Origin: Sulfurirhabdus autotrophica
Lineage (GTDB): Bacteria > Pseudomonadota > Gammaproteobacteria > Burkholderiales > SMCO01
DNA: 41,779 bases
Reading direction: 5' to 3'
Assembly (NCBI RefSeq): GCF_004346685.1
Contig: NZ_SMCO01000026.1
Location: forward strand, 1-41,779
Positions within the stretch are counted from its first letter, which is position 1. Each line of letters opens with the position of its first letter. Under the pieces are notes generated by a model. It had not been told where the DNA came from. It did not search any database and saw nothing but the letters and a program-made list of their open reading frames with translations. A program made the position numbers and the translations under genes. Shown here one piece after another: positions 35,384 to 41,779 of this stretch.

Positions 35384-35410
35384 CCTGAATTATATTTATT
35401 CTGTACTATT

Positions 35411-35438
35411 TTGAAATCATTCGGTTATCCCGTATAAT
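35411..35438 (+). promoter_or_regulatory. Strong sigma-70 promoter of the second rhlE
   Basis: TTGAAA (35411-35416), 16 nt, TATAAT (35433-35438). Eleven of twelve... core positions are close to consensus: the -10 is perfect and the -35 differs at one base. Transcription would start near 35445, leaving a leader of about 170 nt. Confidence 0.75.
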
Positions 35439-35444
35439 CCCTTT

Positions 35445-35613
35445 ACATGATTTGTTCCTACGCATCCGGTCTTTGCACGCAAATCATGTCGTGGTATTTA
35501 TTTCCCCTGATGTGTGACATCAGGTCAGGTCATGATCCCGAATTGTTCAACTAAATTATTCCGCCTGGACCGGTCCAAATACATTATTTTGGCAGGCTGG
35601 TCTGGAGCTATAC
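35445..35613 (+). promoter_or_regulatory. Structured 5' leader of the second rhlE
   Basis: Three perfect inverted repeats fill the leader: CATGATTTG/CAAATCATG (35446-35454, 35480-35488); CCTGATGT/ACATCAGG with a 3-nt loop (35506-35513, 35517-35524); and GCCTG with CAGGC (35563-35567, 35593-35597), enclosing the palindrome GGACCGGTCC (35567-35576). No U-tract follows them, so they are not obvious attenuators. A cis-acting RNA controlling helicase level, for instance at low temperature, is plausible. Confidence 0.5.
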
Positions 35614-37041
35614 ATGTCATTTGAAACGCTTGGTCTTTCGGCCGAATTATTGCGCGCTATTGCAGAACAGGGTTATACAGAACCTACGCCCGTACAGGCT
35701 CAAGCTATTCCTTTGGTGCTTGAAGGGCGGGATATCCGCGCAGGAGCTCAAACTGGAACGGGCAAAACAGCCAGTTTTACATTGCCTTTGCTGCAACGGC
35801 TAAGCGCTCGTGCAAGCAGCAGTACTTCTCCCGCCATGCATCCGATTCGCGCGCTGATTTTAACGCCTACACGTGAGTTGGCAGCGCAAGTAGCAGAGAG
35901 CGTGCAAAACTATGGTAAATATCTACCTTTGAAGTCTGCTGTGGTGTTTGGTGGCGTCAATATGAACGCACAGATCAAGGAACTGCAGGGCGGTGTTGAT
36001 GTGCTGGTAGCAACACCTGGCCGCTTGCTGGACCATGTTGAGCAACGTACAGTCAATTTATCCCGCGTAGAGATGTTTGTGCTGGATGAAGCAGATCGCA
36101 TGCTGGACATGGGATTTATGCCGGATATTAAACGTGTGATCACATTAATGTCGCCTCAACGCCAAAACCTGATGTTTTCCGCGACCTATTCAGATGAAAT
36201 AAAAAAACTGGCAGAACAGTTGTTGCAAAACCCGGCAATGGTGGAAGTCGCGCGACGTAACACGGCATCGGAAATGGTTAAACAGGTTGTTTACCATGTT
36301 GAAAAAGATCGTAAGAGAGAATTACTTTCCCATCTTATTAAAACGCATGATTTGCAACAGGTTTTAGTCTTTACCCGTACTAAACACGGTGCAGATCGCT
36401 TGACCACGCAATTGGAAAAAGATGGTATTGCTGCAGTTGCAATTCATGGGGACAAAGCGCAGAGCCAGCGTACCAAGGCACTTGAAGATTTCAAGCAAGG
36501 GACAGTCAAAGTCATGGTGGCAACAGATATCGCAGCCCGTGGCCTCGATATTGATCAGCTTCCCCATGTTGTCAATTATGAGTTACCCCATGTGCCTGAA
36601 GATTACGTTCATCGTATCGGACGTACTGGCCGTGGAGGAAGCAGCGGTGATGCGATTTCCCTGGTTTGTGAGGAAGAGCATAAGTTTTTGGCGGATATTG
36701 AACGTGTGCTGAATCGTTCAATCGATTCTGAAGTTATTGCAGGATTCGAAAAGGGTGTGGCTGGTGCAGTAGCAGTAGTTGCTGAAGACAGTCGTAGTAG
36801 GGATAATCGCAGCCGAGATGGACGTAGTCGCACACCTCGAGAAAATAAGGTGGAGAGTAAGCCTCGCGAACAGCGATCAACTCGTTCAACATTGAGTGGT
36901 GATCGCACAATTGATCCGATGGCTCAATATGTTGCACGACCTGTTTCTCAGCCGGCTCCTGATTATACTGCGCCACAACGCAATACAAAGCAGAAACAAA
37001 TTGCTGCACTGTTTTTGCCTCCAAAAGTACCTCAAGAATAA
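35614..37041 (+). CDS. rhlE: DEAD-box ATP-dependent RNA helicase, RhlE family (second copy)
   Basis: The 475-residue helicase has the Q motif ([12 protein letters not shown]), AQTGTGKT at 45-52, TPTRELA, DEAD at 158-161, SAT, ARGLD and HRIGRTGR. The C-terminal tail from about 385 is shorter and more Arg/Ser-rich than in the helicase at 26042-27688 ([15 protein letters not shown]), then ends PPKVPQE. It is therefore a diverged paralogue, not a recent duplicate. It has its own promoter, a structured leader and a strong terminator, so it is monocistronic. Confidence 0.95.
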   Translation: MSFETLGLSAELLRAIAEQGYTEPTPVQAQAIPLVLEGRDIRAGAQTGTGKTASFTLPLLQRLSARASSSTSPAMHPIRALILTPTRELAAQVAESVQNYGKYLPLKSAVVFGGVNMNAQIKELQGGVDVLVATPGRLLDHVEQRTVNLSRVEMFVLDEADRMLDMGFMPDIKRVITLMSPQRQNLMFSATYSDEIKKLAEQLLQNPAMVEVARRNTASEMVKQVVYHVEKDRKRELLSHLIKTHDLQQVLVFTRTKHGADRLTTQLEKDGIAAVAIHGDKAQSQRTKALEDFKQGTVKVMVATDIAARGLDIDQLPHVVNYELPHVPEDYVHRIGRTGRGGSSGDAISLVCEEEHKFLADIERVLNRSIDSEVIAGFEKGVAGAVAVVAEDSRSRDNRSRDGRSRTPRENKVESKPREQRSTRSTLSGDRTIDPMAQYVARPVSQPAPDYTAPQRNTKQKQIAALFLPPKVPQE

Positions 37042-37060
37042 CGCTTTATTCTAGTTGTAA

Positions 37061-37097
37061 AAAAATGCCCATCTGGTTACCGGATGGGCATTTTTTA
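37061..37097 (+). terminator. Strong rho-independent terminator after rhlE
   Basis: AATGCCCATC (37064-37073) pairs with GATGGGCATT (37083-37092), followed by a T-run; the preceding A-run lets it serve the minus-strand mlaA as well. Confidence 0.88.
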
Positions 37098-37157
37098 TTA
37101 TGAATGTTGATGATTGAGGTGAAGCGAAACTGATTTAATCGCCTGCTGCCATTTAAA

Positions 37158-37955
37158 CTAAGGCGTGGTTGCTTTATCTGCAGGTATTGCCTTTTCAGAT
37201 TTCACTGGTTCATCATCATAATCTTCCAGTTTTTCGCGGGGTGGATTGCCGTCATAAACTAAACTGCGGCGTTTCTGCAAATAACCCTCGCGAATAAAAA
37301 TGTATTTGTCCAAGGCAGCATCATCAACCACTTTTTCTACTTTTAACAGGCGGGCCCGTGTGTCCACAAGATTGATACCCGCTGCAGAGTTGCGCTGTGG
37401 CACATCATTATGTTGCCAAATAGGGTCAACATGGCTATCAGCTGAACGTCCGATAGTATCGCGTAAAGTGCTAGGTCCCAGTATTGGCAGCACCAGGTAA
37501 GGACCGTTACCGATTCCCCAATATCCTAAGGTCTGACCGAAATCCTCATCGTGTTTAGGCAGATCCCAGCCGGTTGCTACATCAAATAGACCCAATACGC
37601 CAAAAGTGGAGTTGAATACCAAACGCGTTGTATCCGATGCAGCTTGGTGGAATTTAAACTGCAGTAAGTCGTTTGCAATAACAATTACATCATCCAGATT
37701 GGAGAAAAAATTGCCTACGCTTGTACGAACCGGGTCTGGAACAACGGCTTTGTATCCATGTGCAACGGGTTTCAAAACCGCCTTATCAACTGCATCGTTA
37801 AAATGATAGATGCCCCTGTTCATGGGTTCAAGCGGATCATATCGCTCACCATTTGTAGCACACCCACTGAGTAGAAAGGTACCTGCCAGTAATGACATGA
37901 CTAGTTTTGGGTAGGAGTATTGCATAGTTGATTGTTCACTTATTCTTTTGTTCAT
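37158..37955 (-). CDS. mlaA: Outer-membrane lipid asymmetry lipoprotein MlaA (VacJ)
   Basis: The 265-residue protein is MlaA, the outer-membrane part of the Mla pathway that removes misplaced phospholipids from the outer leaflet. It has a lipobox LLSGC, then RYDPLEPMNRGIYHFND and DFGQTLGYWGIGNGPYLVLP with GPSTLRD, all MlaA hallmarks. The first ATG at 37955 gives a 31-residue signal segment; an ATG at 37925 gives a more usual length and may be the real start. Other mla genes are not next to it. A charged tail (about 230-265) ends the protein. Confidence 0.94.
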   Translation of the reverse strand: MNKRISEQSTMQYSYPKLVMSLLAGTFLLSGCATNGERYDPLEPMNRGIYHFNDAVDKAVLKPVAHGYKAVVPDPVRTSVGNFFSNLDDVIVIANDLLQFKFHQAASDTTRLVFNSTFGVLGLFDVATGWDLPKHDEDFGQTLGYWGIGNGPYLVLPILGPSTLRDTIGRSADSHVDPIWQHNDVPQRNSAAGINLVDTRARLLKVEKVVDDAALDKYIFIREGYLQKRRSLVYDGNPPREKLEDYDDEPVKSEKAIPADKATTP

Positions 37956-38073
37956 TTTTTGATTATATCAATCATTCCGGAAAGCGGAAAAGAAATATCA
38001 ATTTAGCATGAGTAGCCAATTGTTTAAGTAAACGCTTGTATATATATTGCATGAGCGCAAGATTAACGGGAAA

Positions 38074-39207
38074 ATGAGCCAAAGCGCGCTATTTATTTTT
38101 GATGGCAATTCGATTGTATTCAGGATATTAAGTTTGATAAATCATGTGTTATTTGTGAATATTCGTAAGAATATCGTTATGTTTGCTCTCCCATTGAGCA
38201 TGTTTTTTACTTTTTCAATTTGTCATGCTGCAAACGCTGGAAATGAATCGTTTTTATCACGCCCTGAATTAAATAGCTTTATCGATGAAATGGTGGAAAA
38301 ACATGGTTTTGACAAGAGCCAGTTGATAGATGTTTTCAGTCATGTTCAATTAAAACCAAATATTATCAAAGCAATGGTCCGTCCTGCAGAGTCAAAACCC
38401 TGGACGGAATACCGTGCCATGTTTGTTAATCCGTTGAGAATTAATGGTGGTGTTGAGTTTTGGCGTGCAAATGCTGGCATTCTGGCGCTTGCCAGCAAAA
38501 CTTATGGTGTGCCTGAGTCGATTATCGTCGCAATTATTGGCGTGGAAACCCAGTATGGAAAAAATACCGGTTCCTATCGGGTGATAGATGCTCTGTCTAC
38601 GCTGGCTTTTGATTATCCCAGGCGGGCTGAATTTTTTAGGGGTGAGCTGGAAAAATTCTTGATACTCACCCGGGATGAAGGTATAGAGCCGTTCAGTCTT
38701 AAAGGTTCTTATGCGGGGGCAATGGGCATAGGTCAATTCATGCCCGGCAGTTGCCTGAGCTATGCCCTGGATTTTGATGGGAACGGGCACCGTGATATTA
38801 ATCACAGCATGGCAGATGCCATTGGCAGTGTAGCCAACTATTTTATTGGCCATGGCTGGTTACCTGGTCAACCTGTGGCCTTACGTGCTCATGTGACAGG
38901 GGAACGTTATCTTGAATTGGTAAACATGGGCTTTAATCTGACACACACGGTTGATGAAATGCGCGAATTTGGTGTAACGCCTTCTGAATTGGTAGATGAC
39001 AGTCAGCAGGCAATGCTGATCAGACTGGAAACAAAAGGAGAGCCTGAGTATTGGATAGGGTTGAATAATTTCAAGGCTATTACCGAATATAATCGTAGCA
39101 AATTTTACGCCATGACTGTTTACCTGTTAAGTCGTGAAATTCAGGCTGTAATGAATGCTCAATCAATTAATATGAGCGGGCAAGCTACTTCAATGCCAAC
39201 CAAATAA
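38074..39207 (+). CDS. MltB-like lytic murein transglycosylase
   Basis: The protein is a family 3 lytic transglycosylase (MltB/SltB type) that cleaves the glycan backbone with 1,6-anhydro product formation. Motifs are IGVETQYGKNTG with the catalytic Glu (residue 158 from this start), SYAGAMGIGQFMPGS, and DFDGNGHRDI. I use ATG 38074 because GGGA precedes it closely. ATG 38179 would give a cleaner, short signal peptide (MFALPLSMFFTFSICHAANA), so export is clear but the exact start is not. No lipobox is seen, unlike E. coli MltB. A DUF3301 gene follows by 15 nt. Confidence 0.9.
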   Translation: MSQSALFIFDGNSIVFRILSLINHVLFVNIRKNIVMFALPLSMFFTFSICHAANAGNESFLSRPELNSFIDEMVEKHGFDKSQLIDVFSHVQLKPNIIKAMVRPAESKPWTEYRAMFVNPLRINGGVEFWRANAGILALASKTYGVPESIIVAIIGVETQYGKNTGSYRVIDALSTLAFDYPRRAEFFRGELEKFLILTRDEGIEPFSLKGSYAGAMGIGQFMPGSCLSYALDFDGNGHRDINHSMADAIGSVANYFIGHGWLPGQPVALRAHVTGERYLELVNMGFNLTHTVDEMREFGVTPSELVDDSQQAMLIRLETKGEPEYWIGLNNFKAITEYNRSKFYAMTVYLLSREIQAVMNAQSINMSGQATSMPTK

Positions 39208-39222
39208 TAGCAAGGTGAATGT

Positions 39223-39534
39223 ATGAGTATGGGGGAGTTGCTGTTCTTTGTCATTATGGTGTGTGTGGGCCTTCTTTGGCTGGAAGGAATGCGCGCAAGA
39301 GAAATAGCTAGCCTGGCAGCAAGAGGCGGGTGTAAAAACGACGATGTGCAGTTTCTTGATGAAACGGTTTCTTTCGCATCGATAAAATTTGCCCGCGACA
39401 GGTTAGGCAGGCTAACTACCCGCAGGACTTATCATTTCGAATTTAGTGATACTGGCGATAATCGGCTGGAAGGCAGGGTTGAACTGCTGGGAAGAAGGGT
39501 TGATTCGCTTTATATGGATCCGCACAGGATGTAA
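39223..39534 (+). CDS. DUF3301 small membrane protein
   Basis: The 103-residue protein has one N-terminal membrane segment (about 4-20, ELLFFVIMVCVGLLWL). A basic soluble part follows with VQFLDETVSFASIKFARD and RRTYHFEFSDTGDNRLEGRV, the pattern of the DUF3301 family. Function is unknown. AAGGTGA lies 7-13 nt before the ATG. It is 15 nt after the transglycosylase gene and probably co-transcribed with it. Confidence 0.85.
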   Translation: MSMGELLFFVIMVCVGLLWLEGMRAREIASLAARGGCKNDDVQFLDETVSFASIKFARDRLGRLTTRRTYHFEFSDTGDNRLEGRVELLGRRVDSLYMDPHRM

Positions 39535-39856
39535 AAGCGGTTTCTGGTAAATTAAGCAGTGTTGTTTCATCTGCCTCCAACCCGTTACCCTCATTCAAGA
39601 CCGACAGGTTTGTAGCCGCTGTTTTTTAATATTGAGATTCCGCTTTACGGACCAGGCTGATCATCATTTACCAAAATCATCGGAATCAGTTTTAAGAGGA
39701 AAATTCTGGATTTTGTCGGAGTGTCGAATCAGAAAATTGTCATTGCAATTGCGCGCGTGCTACCACTGCAGTAATTAAAAGTGATACTCCTGCAAGAGTG
39801 AGGAAATATTTAATCAGTAAAGAATTTTGCAGCACTCTTAGCCAGAAACGCGACTA
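39535..39856. other. Intergenic stretch between convergent genes
   Basis: This 322-nt gap lies between the DUF3301 gene and the SEC-C gene, which converge. I see no clear terminator, RNA gene or repeat. The only candidate is the micro-ORF at 39740-39835 on the minus strand. Confidence 0.4.
39740..39835 (-). CDS. Possible 31-residue hydrophobic micro-protein
   Basis: A GTG at 39835 opens 31 codons ending in TGA at 39742-39740. The product has one hydrophobic helix (IKYFLTLAGVSLLITAVVA) with flanking Lys and Arg, like a small inner-membrane protein. It lies just after the SEC-C gene on the same strand. No convincing Shine-Dalgarno is present, so it may be chance. Confidence 0.25.
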   Translation of the reverse strand: MLQNSLLIKYFLTLAGVSLLITAVVARAQLQ

Positions 39857-41671
39857 TTATTTTTTTGCAAAGGATTGCTTCAACCATTCCAGCGCACCGC
39901 TCTGCTTCCAAATATCGAAATTATCTTTAAAGTAATACCATGCCTCATCTCGCCCTCCCACCTGTACCATGCCGTTCCGCAAACGCGGTTGCTTAGGTTT
40001 GACGGCTAACAACATTTTAGATACCTCAGGATAACGTTTTCGAGCAATGGCAAGAGAGCGTTGCGCAGCCTGAAGCTGATTATCCATAAATAAAGCCAAA
40101 GCAGTACCGTAACTCATGTCCGCAATATCATCTTGATAGATTCTAGACAAGACCAGCGCCTCGTTGATTTTTCCCAAACGCAAGTAGTCGTGAATAAGAT
40201 TAGAGCGCAACCCTTGATTGTCATTAGGATTCAGCGTTAACACCATCCATTCAGCGACGCGCACAGCCTCAGGAAAGTTCTTGGTCAATCGCAACATGCC
40301 AACTAATCTTTCCAGCAAGCGCATTGCCGGACGGTTTTCATGCCAAGCCCATTCCAGTTTCATCCCATCGGCTTGATAGCATTTGAGCGTCAAGCGCAGC
40401 AATGCTTCGGCATGGCGTAGCACAGGCAACAATAACACCTCCTCAAAGCCATGAGAAACTCTCTCGCCCTCTACCGTGGCAAGCCAATCGTCGAGAATAT
40501 CGAAGCATTGCCAAGCCAGTGGGTTGTGCCCTAACCATTCAATATCATCAGCCATTGTTTCCGAGTACTCACCTTGAGTCTCCCATTGTGCGGCCAAACT
40601 AAGTAATTTTTTGTCAGGTTCCATCGGACCAGCACTGCCATTCTTGGGTTTGAGCATGTAGTGACAAGCTGGCTCAGGTAATTGCTCAATGAGTGAAACC
40701 AGAAGATTGATTTCGGGGCTTAAATTTTTTGCGATGCCCGTCATGGCGCTAGAAATGTCGCCTTGCGAAACTGTCCGTAGATATTCGATCAAAGGCCCTT
40801 GGTCAAAATCTTTAACCTTTGACAAACGGGCAACCCAAAAACGCGCTCGCTCCGTAGCGCGCTGTTTCTCGCCTTGATTAACCAACAAGGTAATCTCTAG
40901 GTGCGAAAGTGATGGGTCGTTTGGTATCAGACGTTGTAATTCCTGGAACAGCGACCATGCTTCCGCATACTCATTACGGTCAGCTAAAATACAGCAACGG
41001 CGCTGCAAAGCAGCTGCGCGAATATACTTGTTGTTTGCCGAAGAACCTCGTTTCAGCAATTTTTTCTTTTTCAGCGGATTGCCCAAAATATCATAGCAAT
41101 CAAGCAAACAATCAAAAGCCGGTTCGGCACGCTCATCAAGTTTATTAAAATTGGCAAACAAACCTTCCAGTAACTTTACCGCATCTTGAACACGGGATTG
41201 CAGCATCCACTGCCTTGCAACGTGCTCCAACTCTTCTGCCGACAAATATTCAAAAGGCAATGCGGTAAGCTGTTTGGCCGACAGTGTATCCAGCACAAAC
41301 GGTAACATACTTATATTCGGGAATTCATCTTGGCTGGGTTCCATCGCTAAACAACAGTGTTTATATTTTTTTCCGGAACCGCACGGGCACGTAGAATTAC
41401 GCTCTGGTTTAGGCAGTGTACGCGGCCGGAAGTTATTGCTGGGTAATGCGGTACGATTCCAAATGAAGCGAGCGAAGAAAGATTTGAAGCTGCGCAATCC
41501 ATCAGGACTCGATTGAAACTGTTTGAAAAAGATAGGCGCTACATCTTCCGAATATTGATCAAACCAACGCATAAAATCCGTGGCATCCTCAGACTTTAGA
41601 ATTACTGAAACCGAGCGGCTAACCAATAATTCTAGGTCGTTACTTGCGATATTATCATGTTGGAAAGTCAT
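39857..41671 (-). CDS. Large SEC-C motif protein with helical repeats, unknown function
   Basis: The 604-residue protein carries a zinc-binding SEC-C motif, CPCGSGKKYKHCC, at 95-107. The rest is mostly helical and looks like TPR-type repeats (for example RRCCILADRNEYAEAWSLF, LVNQGEKQRATERARFW and LVLSRIYQDDIADMSYG). It ends with a Trp/Tyr-rich segment (DEAWYYFKDNFDIWK). No catalytic domain is evident. SEC-C motifs occur in SecA and in many uncharacterised proteins, so function is open. Its start is 28 nt from the probable insertion-sequence end, so expression may be affected by the insertion. It is not co-oriented with the preceding housekeeping genes. Confidence 0.85.
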   Translation of the reverse strand: MTFQHDNIASNDLELLVSRSVSVILKSEDATDFMRWFDQYSEDVAPIFFKQFQSSPDGLRSFKSFFARFIWNRTALPSNNFRPRTLPKPERNSTCPCGSGKKYKHCCLAMEPSQDEFPNISMLPFVLDTLSAKQLTALPFEYLSAEELEHVARQWMLQSRVQDAVKLLEGLFANFNKLDERAEPAFDCLLDCYDILGNPLKKKKLLKRGSSANNKYIRAAALQRRCCILADRNEYAEAWSLFQELQRLIPNDPSLSHLEITLLVNQGEKQRATERARFWVARLSKVKDFDQGPLIEYLRTVSQGDISSAMTGIAKNLSPEINLLVSLIEQLPEPACHYMLKPKNGSAGPMEPDKKLLSLAAQWETQGEYSETMADDIEWLGHNPLAWQCFDILDDWLATVEGERVSHGFEEVLLLPVLRHAEALLRLTLKCYQADGMKLEWAWHENRPAMRLLERLVGMLRLTKNFPEAVRVAEWMVLTLNPNDNQGLRSNLIHDYLRLGKINEALVLSRIYQDDIADMSYGTALALFMDNQLQAAQRSLAIARKRYPEVSKMLLAVKPKQPRLRNGMVQVGGRDEAWYYFKDNFDIWKQSGALEWLKQSFAKK

Positions 41672-41686
41672 TTCATTTCTATCGTC

Positions 41687-41779
41687 ACTAGTGTCCGGTT
41701 AAAAATCGAACAAATTTAATTGGTTATCGAAATCGGTCTGTTCTGAGACGTAGCTACTGCCTGCGAAGGCTTGTAGTAG
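41687..41779 (-). mobile_element. Probable insertion sequence end with C-terminus of a transposase
   Basis: On the minus strand the window edge enters an open frame of 26 codons that ends in QLNLFDF and TAA (41701-41699), a tail style seen in IS4-type transposases. Directly behind the stop comes TAACCGGACACTAG, a plausible terminal inverted repeat. The other end and the rest of the gene lie outside the window, so family and boundaries are unproven. Confidence 0.45.

Noticed and set aside
1-41779. CRISPR arrays, rRNA and tRNA genes
   Set aside because: No regularly spaced repeats and no recognisable RNA gene sequence seen by eye; a covariance-model scan would be needed to exclude small RNAs.

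Overview
The window looks like a chromosomal segment of a moderately AT-rich betaproteobacterium, perhaps a low-GC member of the Nitrosomonadales/Methylophilaceae. This rests on protein style (RhlE paralogues, MlaA, MltB, RmuC, a DUF3301 protein, a YchJ-like SEC-C protein) and on the T6SS gene types. The genus is inference only.

Positions 1-25.8 kb form a type VI secretion (T6SS) region. Reading leftward from a divergent promoter region at 8621-8971, a full VgrG (5465-8620) overlaps by 4 nt a multi-domain peptidoglycan hydrolase effector with LysM, lysozyme-like and M23 domains (3420-5468). A secreted probable immunity protein follows (2639-3400). Directly behind it lies a headless second copy of the VgrG C-terminal half (1645-2634), almost identical to the first up to the end of the DUF2345 region but carrying a different tip. 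It is followed by a lipoprotein gene broken by an in-frame stop (995-1507) and a lysozyme-like effector (48-905). I read this as a displaced, decaying tip/effector/immunity module left behind when the active VgrG tip was swapped.

From 8972 to 18426 there are structural and accessory T6SS genes. tssA is on the plus strand. The minus-strand operon is tagX-like M15 peptidase, PAAR, a membrane protein with a degenerate thiolase/ketosynthase-like domain, tssM, tagF and a BON/OmpA protein. Sheath, baseplate, hcp, clpV, tssJ, tssK and tssL genes are not in this window. From 18629 to 25821 a lysine/serine-rich single-pass membrane protein precedes a textbook effector cassette: vgrG, DUF4123 adaptor, DUF3304 lipoprotein (probable immunity), Tle1-like DUF2235 phospholipase.

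From 26 kb on the content is mostly housekeeping: an RhlE helicase (minus), then on the plus strand typA/bipA, rmuC, a GGDEF-EAL protein, a thioredoxin-like protein, a class I aminotransferase, a YchJ-like protein and a second rhlE. After a strong terminator come mlaA (minus), a MltB-like transglycosylase and a DUF3301 protein (plus), and a large SEC-C protein (minus). The right edge holds the C-terminal codons of what looks like a transposase. Both rhlE genes have long, hairpin-rich leaders. No rRNA, tRNA or CRISPR array was recognised.
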